64,000 bases of DNA from Mycolicibacter arupensis (GTDB lineage: Bacteria; Actinomycetota; Actinomycetes; Mycobacteriales; Mycobacteriaceae), in contig NZ_MVHH01000009.1 in NCBI RefSeq assembly GCF_002086515.1, forward strand, positions 1 through 64,000, given 5' to 3'. Both the position numbers and the translations under genes were made by a program. Under the pieces are notes generated by a model. That model saw only the letters and a program-made list of their open reading frames with translations, was not told the origin of the DNA and made no database searches. The number at the start of each line of letters is the position of its first letter. The first letter of the stretch is position 1. Positions 8,103 to 16,648 of the stretch are shown here, one piece after another.

Positions 8103-9059
8103 ATGACGTTGAGAGTCCTGGCGCACTTCATCCCCGGCCCGAAGGTGATGGAATTCGTTGCACCCGAATCGGATTGGCTGAACATCCGATGGTGCGCCGC
8201 CGACGATGACGCCACGCTGCATCGCGAACTGGCCGACGCCGAGGTCCTCTGGCATGTCCTACGACCCCTTTCCGGTGACGACCTGCGGCGCGGACCCAGG
8301 CTCCGCCTGGTGCACAAGTTCGGGGTGGGCATCAACACCATCGACGTCGACACCGCGACACAGCGGGGCATCGCGGTGGCAAATATGCCCGGCGCCAACG
8401 CCGCCTCAGTCGCCGAGGGCGCGGTGATGCTGATGCTTGCCGTGCTGCGGCAACTCCTGCCGTTGGATCGGGCGACCCGACAGCTCCACGGCTGGCCCAC
8501 CGATCCCGATCTCGGTGAACGCTGCCGAGACATCGGCGGCGCCACCGTCGGGCTGGTCGGCTTCGGCAGCATCGCGCAGCGTGTGGCCCGCATCGTGTCC
8601 GCCATGGGCGCGCACGTGCTGCATACCAGCACCCGCGACGACGGGACACCCGGATGGCGGCCCCTGCCGGAGCTTCTGGCGGCCGCTGACATCGTCTCGC
8701 TGCACGTTCCGCTGACCGCCACCACCGAGGGCCTGATCGACCGGGCCGCGCTGGCGCAGATGAAGCCCGACGCGGTGCTGATCAACACCTCGCGAGGGCC
8801 GATCGTCGATGAGACCGCGCTGGCCGAGGCGCTGCGCCAAAGGCGGCTGGCCGGCGCGGGTCTGGACGTGTTCGCCGTGGAGCCGGTGACCGCCGACAAC
8901 CCCCTGCTCGGACTGGACAACGTGGTGTTGACCCCGCATGTGAGCTGGTATACCGCCGACACCATGCGGCGCTACCTGGCGGCGGCCGTCGACAACTGCC
9001 GCCGGCTCCGCGACGGGCTGCCCCTGACCCACGTAGTCAACCAACCGACTGGTTGTTAG
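8103..9059 (+). CDS. D-isomer-specific 2-hydroxyacid dehydrogenase
   Basis: The 318-residue protein reduces or oxidises a 2-keto/2-hydroxy acid with NAD(P)H. Its Rossmann motif is GLVGFGSIAQRVA (about residues 154-166). The family catalytic set is visible: Arg in NTSRGPIVDE, Glu in VFAVEPV and His in LTPHVSWYT. The start ATG at 8103 is 2 nt after the tetR stop, and the upstream in-frame extension into tetR is spurious. Substrate specificity (for example glyoxylate, phosphoglycerate or another keto acid) cannot be read from the sequence; the protein lacks the extra C-terminal ACT domain of long SerA proteins. A palindrome for the next gene lies in its 3' end. Confidence 0.9.
   Translation: MTLRVLAHFIPGPKVMEFVAPESDWLNIRWCAADDDATLHRELADAEVLWHVLRPLSGDDLRRGPRLRLVHKFGVGINTIDVDTATQRGIAVANMPGANAASVAEGAVMLMLAVLRQLLPLDRATRQLHGWPTDPDLGERCRDIGGATVGLVGFGSIAQRVARIVSAMGAHVLHTSTRDDGTPGWRPLPELLAAADIVSLHVPLTATTEGLIDRAALAQMKPDAVLINTSRGPIVDETALAEALRQRRLAGAGLDVFAVEPVTADNPLLGLDNVVLTPHVSWYTADTMRRYLAAAVDNCRRLRDGLPLTHVVNQPTGC
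9038..9055. promoter_or_regulatory. Palindrome CAACCA-N6-TGGTTG before fadE6
   Basis: A perfect 6-bp inverted repeat with a 6-nt spacer overlaps the last codons of the upstream dehydrogenase gene and lies about 40 nt before the fadE6 start. This is the usual place and form of a TetR-type operator. A related palindrome (ACCAACCGGTTGGT) occurs at 43912-43925 upstream of fadE5. Confidence 0.5.
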
Positions 9060-9093
9060 ATTCACCTCACGTACCCACCGAAAGGCGTCTCTC

Positions 9094-11292
9094 ATGCCGA
9101 TAGCGATCAACTCCGAGCACCAGGACCTCGCCGATTCCGTGCGGGCCCTGCTGACACGCGCGGTGCCCTCCGAGCTGCTGCACGCGGCGATGGACGCTCC
9201 GATCGAGAACCCACCACCGTTCTGGCGCGCCGCCGCCGAGCAGGGCTTGGCGGGTTTGCACCTGGCCGAAGAGGTGGGCGGACAGGGATTCGGAATCCTG
9301 GAGCTGGCGGTGGTGCTCGCAGAGTTCGGCTACGGCGCGGTGCCCGGACCCTTCGTGCCGTCTGCGATCGCCAGCGCCCTGATCGCCGCCAACAACCCCA
9401 CCGCCGAGGAACTCAGCGGGCTGGCCAGTGGTGAGGTGATCGCCACCTACACGATCAACCCGGGGCTGACCGCCACCGTCGGCGGCACGGGGTTGGTAGT
9501 CAACGGCGAGGCTCGCTCCGTCGTCGCCGCCGCTCAGGCATCTGTGCTGGTGCTGCCGGTGGCGCTTGAGGACGCCACGACCTGGGTGCTGCTGCGCGCC
9601 GACCAGCTCGAGATCGAGCCGGTGGCAAGCGTGGACCCGTTGCGACCCATCGCTCACGTGCGCGCCTACGGGGTCGAGGTGGACAACTCGGCGGTGTTGG
9701 GCAACCTTTCGGCGGAGCGCGCGCAGGCACTGATCTCAACGCTGCTGTCCGCGGAGGCTGTCGGGGTTGCCCGTTGGGCCACCGACACCGCAGCTCAATA
9801 CGCCAAGATCCGGGAGCAGTTCGGCCGGCCCATCGGCCAGTTCCAGGCCATCAAGCACAAGTGCGCGGAGATGATCGCCGACACCGAGCGGGCCACCGCC
9901 GCGGTGTGGGACGCCGCCCGCGCTATCGACGAAGCCGACCACAACGGTTGGGAAACAGCAGGTTCGACGGTGCAGTTCGCCACCGCCGTGGCCGCCGTTC
10001 TGGCGCCCAGCGCGGCGCAGCACTGCACGCAGGACTGCATCCAGGTCCACGGTGGAATCGGCTTCACCTGGGAGCACGACGCCGGTGTCTACTACCGGCG
10101 GGCGCTGATCCTCGCCGCGTCCTTCGGCACCCGCTCGGCGCACCCGCAGCAGGTGGTCGACACCGCCACCGGCGGCGGCATGCGCAAGATCGACATAGAC
10201 CTGGACCCCGACACCGAGAAGCTGCGTGCCGAGATCCGGGCCGAGGTCGCCGCGCTCAAGGCTATGGCGCAGAACGAGCGCACGGTCGCGATCGCCGAGG
10301 GCGGCTGGGTGCTGCCCTACCTGCCCAAGCCCTGGGGCCGCGCCGCCGAACCGATCGAGCAGATCATCATCGAGCAGGAGTTCTCCTCCGGCCGAGTGCG
10401 GCGTCAGGCGCTGGGTATCGCCGCATGGCTCATGCCCTCGATCGTGGCGTTCGGTACCGACGAGCAGAAGCAACGCTTTCTGCCGCCGACCTTCCGCGGG
10501 GAGCTGGTGTGGTGCCAGCTGTTCTCCGAGCCCGGCGCAGGCTCAGACCTGGCCAGCCTGACCACCAAGGCCACCATGGTCGACGGCGGCTGGCGGATCA
10601 GCGGGCAGAAGATCTGGACGTCGGCCGCACAGTTCTCGCAGTGGGGCGCCCTGCTGGCCAGGACCGACTCCTCGGCGCCCAAGCACGATGGCATCACCTA
10701 CTTCCTGCTGGACATGAAGGCCGAGGGGGTGACCGTCAGCCCGCTGCGGGAGCTCACCGGCGGAGCCATGTTCAACACCGTGTTCATCGATGACGTGTTC
10801 GTGCCGGATGAATTGGTCCTCGGCGAGGTGAACCGGGGCTGGGAGGTCAGCCGCAACACGCTGACCGCCGAGCGGGTGTCGATCGGCGGCAGCGAGATGC
10901 CGTTCCTGGCCAGCCTCGACGGGTTTGTGGAGTTCATCCGCGACGGCCAGTTCGATCATGGCGAGCAGCGGCGGGCCGGGCAGCTGATCGCGGAGGGGCA
11001 CGCCGCCAAGCTGCTCAATCTGCGCTCGACGCTGCTGACGCTGGCCGGCAAGGACCCGATGCCGGCGGCAGCGGTGTCCAAGCTCCTCTCGATGCGCACC
11101 GGCCAGGGTTACGCGGAGTTCGCCGTCGGCACGTTCGCCGGTGACGCCGCGATCGGCGATCGCGATCAGCTGCCCGGCAGGTGGGCGGAGTACCTGTTGA
11201 TGAGCCGTGCCACCACCATCTACGGCGGCACCTCGGAGGTCCAGCTGAACATCATCGCCGAGCGCCTGCTGGGCCTGCCTCGGGACCCGTAA
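9094..11292 (+). CDS. fadE6: Double-module acyl-CoA dehydrogenase FadE6
   Basis: This 732-residue flavoprotein is twice the usual acyl-CoA dehydrogenase length. Two ACAD modules are fused. Residues 1-370 form a degenerate-looking first module ending with CIQVHGGIGFTWEHDAGVYYRRA. Residues 375-732 form a second module with SEPGAGSDLASL (flavin/substrate loop), GQKIWTSAAQFSQWG and IYGGTSEVQLNIIAERLLG. Length and location match M. tuberculosis FadE6 (731 residues by memory). The chain length of its substrate is not known. A TetR-type palindrome precedes it. Confidence 0.92.
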   Translation: MPIAINSEHQDLADSVRALLTRAVPSELLHAAMDAPIENPPPFWRAAAEQGLAGLHLAEEVGGQGFGILELAVVLAEFGYGAVPGPFVPSAIASALIAANNPTAEELSGLASGEVIATYTINPGLTATVGGTGLVVNGEARSVVAAAQASVLVLPVALEDATTWVLLRADQLEIEPVASVDPLRPIAHVRAYGVEVDNSAVLGNLSAERAQALISTLLSAEAVGVARWATDTAAQYAKIREQFGRPIGQFQAIKHKCAEMIADTERATAAVWDAARAIDEADHNGWETAGSTVQFATAVAAVLAPSAAQHCTQDCIQVHGGIGFTWEHDAGVYYRRALILAASFGTRSAHPQQVVDTATGGGMRKIDIDLDPDTEKLRAEIRAEVAALKAMAQNERTVAIAEGGWVLPYLPKPWGRAAEPIEQIIIEQEFSSGRVRRQALGIAAWLMPSIVAFGTDEQKQRFLPPTFRGELVWCQLFSEPGAGSDLASLTTKATMVDGGWRISGQKIWTSAAQFSQWGALLARTDSSAPKHDGITYFLLDMKAEGVTVSPLRELTGGAMFNTVFIDDVFVPDELVLGEVNRGWEVSRNTLTAERVSIGGSEMPFLASLDGFVEFIRDGQFDHGEQRRAGQLIAEGHAAKLLNLRSTLLTLAGKDPMPAAAVSKLLSMRTGQGYAEFAVGTFAGDAAIGDRDQLPGRWAEYLLMSRATTIYGGTSEVQLNIIAERLLGLPRDP

Positions 11293-11318
11293 CGGGATTA
11301 CGGACTAACGTCAGGGAA

Positions 11319-11831
11319 GTGACCGATGCGCCACTGCCCCCGGGCCGCCGTGGCCTGGTCGGGCCTGGAGAGCGCGAGGTCCTCGAGGCATTCCTTGAGG
11401 ACTACCGCGACATTGTGGTGCGCAAGACATCCGGGCTGTCGGAGGCCGACGCACGCCGGCGCCTGGTCGCATCGCCGACGACCGTGGGCGGGTTGGTCAA
11501 GCACCTGCGCTGGGCGGAATTCGGTTGGTTCGAACAGCTGTTGCAGGAGCGCCTCGACGACAACCGTCGCCCGCATGACCGGGACTGGGAGTTCACCCTC
11601 GCCGACGACGAGCACCTGTCGGCATTGATCGCCGACTACCAGCAGCAGTGCGAGCAGTCCCGGCAGATCGCCGCGGCATACCCGCTGGATCACACCGTGT
11701 CGCACCGACGCCTCGGTCGCGTCTCACTGCGCTGGATCTATGTGCACATGATCGAAGAGACCGCCCGGCATTGCGGCCAGATCGATATTTTGCGCGAACA
11801 ACTTGACGGTGCAACGGGTTTCGACGGGTAG
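11319..11831 (+). CDS. DinB/DUF664-family protein
   Basis: The product is a four-helix-bundle protein of about 170 residues, of the DinB/DUF664 superfamily of metal-dependent thiol-linked or hydrolytic enzymes. Characteristic segments are GLVKHLRWAEFGWFEQLL and YVHMIEETARHCGQIDILREQLDG, whose three histidines form the expected metal site. The GTG at 11319 is preferred because AGGGA lies just upstream and it avoids overlap with fadE6. In mycobacteria some relatives act with mycothiol or bacillithiol, but nothing here specifies that. It converges on fadD2 across a strong inverted repeat. Confidence 0.83.
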   Translation: MTDAPLPPGRRGLVGPGEREVLEAFLEDYRDIVVRKTSGLSEADARRRLVASPTTVGGLVKHLRWAEFGWFEQLLQERLDDNRRPHDRDWEFTLADDEHLSALIADYQQQCEQSRQIAAAYPLDHTVSHRRLGRVSLRWIYVHMIEETARHCGQIDILREQLDGATGFDG

Positions 11832-11839
11832 TCCTGTCT

Positions 11840-11901
11840 CGCGAGCGTGCGTGGTTGTACACAAAAACCGGCGTGTCCTTGCACAAACACGCACGCTCGC
11901 G
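11840..11901. terminator. Large inverted repeat between convergent dinB and fadD2
   Basis: Arms of 19 nt (11840-11858 and 11883-11901; GCGAGCGTGCGTG against CACGCACGCTCGC) pair with one mismatch around a 24-nt loop. The element fills the whole gap between the two convergent genes, so it could terminate transcription both ways. The same arm sequence recurs in intergenic regions of several mycobacterial genomes as I remember them, so it may also be a dispersed palindromic repeat. Confidence 0.65.
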
Positions 11902-11909
11902 CCAAAAAA

Positions 11910-13580
11910 CTACAGGTCGCGGAGTTCGCGCTTGAGGATCTTGCCGGTGGGGTTCCGCGGCAGCTCCTCGAGGAACACCACTTCCCGCGGCACCTTGTAG
12001 CGGGCCAGGTGTTCCTTGACGTAGACCTTGATGGTGTCCTCATCGACGCTGGAGCCTTCTTTGAGCACCACGAAGGCCCGCAGGCGTGCGCCCCACTCCT
12101 TGTCCTCGACACCCAATGCGGTCGCCTCGATCACCTCGGGGTGTCCGCTGATCAGGTCCTCGACTTCGGCGGGGAAGACGTTCTCGCCGCCGGAGACGAT
12201 CATCTCGTCGTCGCGGCCGCTGACATAGAGCAGGCCACGCTCGTCGAAGTAGCCGACGTCACCAGAGGACAACAGCCCGTCGATGATCTGCTTGCCGCCG
12301 CCACCGGTGTAGCCCTCGAACGGGAAGAAGTTGCCCACGAAGATCCGTCCGACCTCACCGCGCGGCACTTCGTTGCCGTTGTCGTCGAGGATCTTGACCT
12401 TGACCCCCTTGACCACCGGGCCCACGGTCGCAGCGTTGTGCTGCAGGTCGGCGGGTCCGGCGATGGTGGCGAAGGCGACCTCGGTAGAGCCGTACATGTT
12501 GTAGATGACCGGCCCCAGGTCCTTCAGCGCCCGCGAGGCCAGTTCGGCACCGAGCTGCGAGCCGGAGACGAACACGATCCGCAGCGCGGAAAGGTCCGGC
12601 TTGGGGCTGGTCTTCTCCAACTGGTCGAGGATCCGCGACAACATGACCGGCACGACGACCATGCCCGTGACCTTGTACTTCTCCAGGTCTTCCAGCACGG
12701 TGGCCGGCTTGAAGCGGCGCCGAAGCACCAGGGTCGAGCCGAAGAACATCGCCAAGGTGCCGTGCAGATACCCCAACGCGTGGAACATCGGCGACGGCAG
12801 CGATGTCACCTCACCGGCCCGGAACGGGACGTGCGACAAGATGCCGCCGATCGGTGCCAGCGTGGGCGGGGTGCTGCGGTTGGCGCCCTTGGGGGTACCG
12901 GTGGTGCCTGACGTCAGGATGATGATCGAGGCGGGCTTGGTGATCTTGGGCGCGGGAGCCTTGCTGCTGCGCGCGATCAGCTGCGCCAACGTCTCGTCGG
13001 CGCTGCCCGACGGCTCATCGGTGTCCGGGTTGACACCCAGTGCCCGCAACTTGCCCAGCGTGGGCTCGGCCTGCGCCACGGCGGCGGTGTATTCGTCGTC
13101 GTAAATGATCAGCTTGGCGCCTTCACGTTCGGAGACGTCCTTGATCTGCGGACCGGAGAATTCGCTGTTCAGCAGGATCAGACGGGCACCGACCCGGGCG
13201 CAACCATAGTTGGCGATCAGGAACCAACGGTGGTTGCGGGCCAGGATCGCCACCCCGTCGCCGCCGCGCACACCCATCGCGAGCAGGCCGTTGGCCACCG
13301 CGTTGACCGCGTCATCGAGTTCCTTGAACGTGATGCTGCCGTCATCGTCGATGACGGCGAGGCCGTTCGGGTTGCGGCGGGCATTGAGCGCGGGAATCAT
13401 CCCGAGCTCGCCCCAGCGCGCCCCATCGGCCAAGGCACTGGCGATGAACCGCGGGGACTCCAGCTTCAGTGCGCCGGACTGCAGGATCTTGCGCAAATAG
13501 TGCAACTCGGCGCCACCGCGTTCGAGATAGCGACCGAGCTTGGTTACAGCCTGGCTGGGCAGGTCAGTGAGCTTAGCCAT
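11910..13580 (-). CDS. fadD2: Acyl-CoA synthetase FadD2
   Basis: This AMP-forming fatty acid-CoA ligase has 556 residues. It adenylates a fatty acid with ATP and transfers it to CoA. The P-loop is LTSGTTGTPKGANRS (about residues 218-232). The adenylation motifs NMYGSTEV and GEVGRIFVGN, the hinge region SGRDDEMIVSGGENVFPAEVE and the C-terminal lysine in RNPTGKILKRELRDL are intact. Its location next to fadE6 matches Rv0270. The substrate range is unknown. It starts at ATG 13580 and is transcribed away from the divergent polymerase gene. Confidence 0.93.
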   Translation of the reverse strand: MAKLTDLPSQAVTKLGRYLERGGAELHYLRKILQSGALKLESPRFIASALADGARWGELGMIPALNARRNPNGLAVIDDDGSITFKELDDAVNAVANGLLAMGVRGGDGVAILARNHRWFLIANYGCARVGARLILLNSEFSGPQIKDVSEREGAKLIIYDDEYTAAVAQAEPTLGKLRALGVNPDTDEPSGSADETLAQLIARSSKAPAPKITKPASIIILTSGTTGTPKGANRSTPPTLAPIGGILSHVPFRAGEVTSLPSPMFHALGYLHGTLAMFFGSTLVLRRRFKPATVLEDLEKYKVTGMVVVPVMLSRILDQLEKTSPKPDLSALRIVFVSGSQLGAELASRALKDLGPVIYNMYGSTEVAFATIAGPADLQHNAATVGPVVKGVKVKILDDNGNEVPRGEVGRIFVGNFFPFEGYTGGGGKQIIDGLLSSGDVGYFDERGLLYVSGRDDEMIVSGGENVFPAEVEDLISGHPEVIEATALGVEDKEWGARLRAFVVLKEGSSVDEDTIKVYVKEHLARYKVPREVVFLEELPRNPTGKILKRELRDL

Positions 13581-13646
13581 GAGACAACCTTATGTGACGC
13601 AGATCGCCGTCGGGCGGCGGATGGCGCCTCTCATTAACATGGGCGC

Positions 13647-14897
13647 ATGGCCGGCGGGTTGTCGCTGGACGTGGCAGGGCACCGGGTGGTGGTCACCCAC
13701 CCGGACAAGGTGGTGTTCCCGGGTGGACGCGACCGCGCGCCACGGACCAAGCTCGAGCTCATTCGCTACTACCTGTCGGTTGCCGACGGCGCGTTGCGCG
13801 GCGTGGCCGGACGGCCGATGATCCTCAAACGTTTTCTCGACGGCATCGACGCCGAAGCCATCTTCCAGAAGCGTGCGCCCTCCAACCGCCCGGATTGGGT
13901 GTCGGTCGCAGAGCTGCGCTATGCCTCGGGCCGCTCGGCGCACGAAGTCGTGGTCGACGACGCAGCAGGCCTGGCCTGGGTGATCAACCTGGGTTGCGTG
14001 GACCTCAACCCGCACCCGGTGCTCGCCGGCGACCTCGACCATCCGGACGAGTTGCGAGTCGATCTCGACCCGATGCCCGGAGTCGGGTGGCCCGAGATCG
14101 TGGAGGTGACGCTGATGGTCCGTGAGGTGCTGGCCGATCACGGGCTGACCGCGTGGCCGAAGACCTCCGGCTCACGGGGCATGCACATCTACGCCCGGAT
14201 CGCACCGCGGTGGGAGTTCGGCCAGGTTCGGCTGGCGGCCCAGGCGGTGGCCCGCGAGATCGAACGGCGCGCGCCGCAACTGGCCACCAGCCGGTGGTGG
14301 AAAGAGGAGCGACACGGTGTGTTCGTCGACTTCAACCAGAACGCCAAGGACCGCACCGTCGCCTCGGCGTACTCCGTGCGTGCCACCGCCGACGCACGGG
14401 TCTCGACGCCGCTGTTCTGGGACGAGGTCGCCAAAGCGGACCCAGGTTCGTTCACCGTGGACACCGTGCCGGAGCGCTTCGCGCAGATCGGCGATCCCTG
14501 GGCAGGCATGGACGAGGCCGCCGGGGACCTGGAATCGCTGTTGGCACTGGCCGAAGCTCAGGGCCCCGCGGAGAAGGCGCCACGAGGCGCCCGCAAGAGT
14601 GCCGAAGGCCGGCGCACCTCGCCGCTGCCCCTGATCGAGATTGCCCGCACGAAGACCCGCGACGAGGCGATGGCCGCCCTGGACCTCTGGCGGCAACGGC
14701 ATGGCCCGGTCGCAGCGCAGCTGGCGCCCGAAGACGTCCTGCTCGACGGCATGCGTGGTCCGAGTTCGATCTACTACCGGGTCCGGATCAACCTGCAGCA
14801 CGTCGAGCAGGCGCAGCGCCCGCCGCAGGAGGATCTGATCGCCGATTACAGCCCCTGGAAGAGCCCGCAGAAGAAGGGGCCGGACACCCGGCCCTAG
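13647..14897 (+). CDS. polD2: Stand-alone LigD-type primase-polymerase (PolD2-like)
   Basis: The 416-residue protein matches the polymerase (POL) domain of LigD without ligase or nuclease domains. It contains the catalytic pair in RVDLDPMPG, the nucleotide-binding KTSGSRGMHIYARI, and DFNQNAKDRTVASAYSVR, all typical of archaeo-eukaryotic primase-like polymerases. Such PolD proteins add ribo- or deoxynucleotides and fill gaps; in M. smegmatis two (PolD1, PolD2) are known, and this position corresponds to Rv0269c. A lysine/arginine-rich C-terminal tail (residues 305-330 and 405-416) is extra. It is divergent from fadD2. Confidence 0.88.
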   Translation: MAGGLSLDVAGHRVVVTHPDKVVFPGGRDRAPRTKLELIRYYLSVADGALRGVAGRPMILKRFLDGIDAEAIFQKRAPSNRPDWVSVAELRYASGRSAHEVVVDDAAGLAWVINLGCVDLNPHPVLAGDLDHPDELRVDLDPMPGVGWPEIVEVTLMVREVLADHGLTAWPKTSGSRGMHIYARIAPRWEFGQVRLAAQAVAREIERRAPQLATSRWWKEERHGVFVDFNQNAKDRTVASAYSVRATADARVSTPLFWDEVAKADPGSFTVDTVPERFAQIGDPWAGMDEAAGDLESLLALAEAQGPAEKAPRGARKSAEGRRTSPLPLIEIARTKTRDEAMAALDLWRQRHGPVAAQLAPEDVLLDGMRGPSSIYYRVRINLQHVEQAQRPPQEDLIADYSPWKSPQKKGPDTRP

Positions 14898-14915
14898 CGC
14901 CCGGGGACCGTTCCG

Positions 14916-16595
14916 CTACCCCTGATCCCGCAGGTAGCTCTGCCTGCCGTAGGTCGTGAATTCGGCGTCCAGGCAACGCTTGTCGGCGTCGGTCATTCGG
15001 GTGTACTCGGGGGCACCCCGGCCGACCCAGCGGTACACCGGCTCGCGCGTGTGCCAACGCTGCAGCTGCAACTCACGCTTGAGCACCTTGTTCGAACCGG
15101 TGACCGGCAAGCCCGCCGAGATCCGCAGAAACCGCGGGATGCCCTTGCTGCCCAGATCGGGCTGGGCGGCCAGATATCCGGCGAAGGCCGAGACGTCGAA
15201 GCTGTCGGGGTCGGCGACCTCGATGGCGCCCATCACCTGGTCGCCGGAGCGGGAATCGGGAACGGCGTAGACACCGGCACTGATGACCAGCGGATGCCGG
15301 CGCAGCACCTGCTCGATGGTCAGGGCGGAGGTGTTCTCGCCGTCGACCCGGATCCAATCGCCCCGCCGGCCGGCGAAATACACGAACCCGGCCTCGTCGA
15401 AGTAGCCCAGGTCGCCGGTCCAGTACCACCCGTCGCGAACCTTCTCGGAGTCGGCGGCGTCATTCTTGTAGTAGCCCTCGAAGTTGCGCGCACCCGTCTT
15501 GTCGACGATCTCTCCCACCGCGTCGTCGGCGTTGCACACCCTGCCGTGCTCGTCGAGAATCGCGGTGGCGCAGTCGGCCCGGGTCTTCGGATCGACAATC
15601 GCGATGCCCGCGTGCGCCGGACGCCCCAGCGCGCCGGGCGGCGCCGCCGGGTCCGGTATCGCGGCGTTGCCGCCCTCGCTGGAGCCGTAGCCCTCATGCA
15701 GCACCGCGCCGAAGCGGCGGAGAAACTCGGCCTGGTCCTGCGGGGAGGCCTCGGTGCCGAAGCCGCGAACCAGGGTGTTGTCCCCGTCGTCGGGCCGTTC
15801 GGGGGTGGCCAACAGGTAGCCCAGGGCTTTGCCCACGTAGGTGAAATACGTTGCGCCGAAGTAGCGCACGTCGGGCAGGAACTGCGACGCCGAGAACTTC
15901 GGCGTCAGACAGATCGTGGCACCGTTGGCCAGTGCGGGCGCCCACAGCGCCATGATCGCGTTGCCGTGGAACAGCGGCATGCAGCAATAGTCGACGTCGG
16001 AGCGGACGTGGCCGAATTTGGTGGTGGCCGCTTCGGCGATCCGAACCAGGCGGCCCTGGCTGCACTTGACCGCCTTGGAGGCGCCGGTGGTGCCGGAGGT
16101 GAACAGCAACAGCAGCAGCGATTTCGAGCCCACGCCGTCGGCGGTCTCCGGCTCCACCCGGTGCCCCTCGACCAGGGCCGCGTAGCCGGGATCGTCGACG
16201 ATCAACACGCGCGCGGGGTCCAGGCCGTGATCCAGGCCGCGTAGCCGATCCATGCCCGCGGTGTCGGTGACGATCAGCTGGCAATCCGCGTGCCGGATCT
16301 CGGCGGCCATCTCGGCGTCCCCACGGGTGGGGTTGATGCCGACGATGACCGCGCCGCCCAGCGCTCCGGCGCCAAGCCAGAACACGAAGTCCGCAACATT
16401 GTCCAGCAGCACGCCGATGTGAAACGGCCCGTCGCGGCGCAGCGCGGCTGCCAGCGCAGCCCGCGCCGCCGACTCCCGAACCACCTGGTCCCAGGTCCAG
16501 TCCCGCTGCCGGGTACGCAGTCCCAGATGCTGATCGCCAAGACGGTCAAGCAGCATGCCCGCGATATCAGGCGGGCCATCTCGCCCGGGTTCCAT
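14916..16595 (-). CDS. FadD-type acyl-CoA synthetase (FadD1/FadD17-like)
   Basis: This AMP-forming ligase has 559 residues. The P-loop is LLFTSGTTGASKAVKCSQG (about residues 166-184). The later motifs EGYGSSEGG, GWYWTGDLGYFDEAG and FAGRRGDWIRVDGENTSA are present. The C-terminal catalytic lysine lies in PVTGSNKVLKRELQLQRW. The domain order and short N-terminus resemble mycobacterial FadD1/FadD17 proteins, but I cannot decide which. It is the distal gene of a minus-strand set (ACAD, APH, SDR, FadD). It probably provides the CoA thioester used by the other members. Confidence 0.88.
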   Translation of the reverse strand: MEPGRDGPPDIAGMLLDRLGDQHLGLRTRQRDWTWDQVVRESAARAALAAALRRDGPFHIGVLLDNVADFVFWLGAGALGGAVIVGINPTRGDAEMAAEIRHADCQLIVTDTAGMDRLRGLDHGLDPARVLIVDDPGYAALVEGHRVEPETADGVGSKSLLLLLFTSGTTGASKAVKCSQGRLVRIAEAATTKFGHVRSDVDYCCMPLFHGNAIMALWAPALANGATICLTPKFSASQFLPDVRYFGATYFTYVGKALGYLLATPERPDDGDNTLVRGFGTEASPQDQAEFLRRFGAVLHEGYGSSEGGNAAIPDPAAPPGALGRPAHAGIAIVDPKTRADCATAILDEHGRVCNADDAVGEIVDKTGARNFEGYYKNDAADSEKVRDGWYWTGDLGYFDEAGFVYFAGRRGDWIRVDGENTSALTIEQVLRRHPLVISAGVYAVPDSRSGDQVMGAIEVADPDSFDVSAFAGYLAAQPDLGSKGIPRFLRISAGLPVTGSNKVLKRELQLQRWHTREPVYRWVGRGAPEYTRMTDADKRCLDAEFTTYGRQSYLRDQG

Positions 16596-16648
16596 CCGCC
16601 GAGGCTAGCGCGAGCCCGTCGCAGGCGGCGGGCGCGGGTCGCGTGGCT

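Noticed and set aside
15051-16244. Open frame of 397 codons on the plus strand
   Set aside because: It is antisense to the FadD gene, whose motifs are intact; the frame has no recognisable domain.
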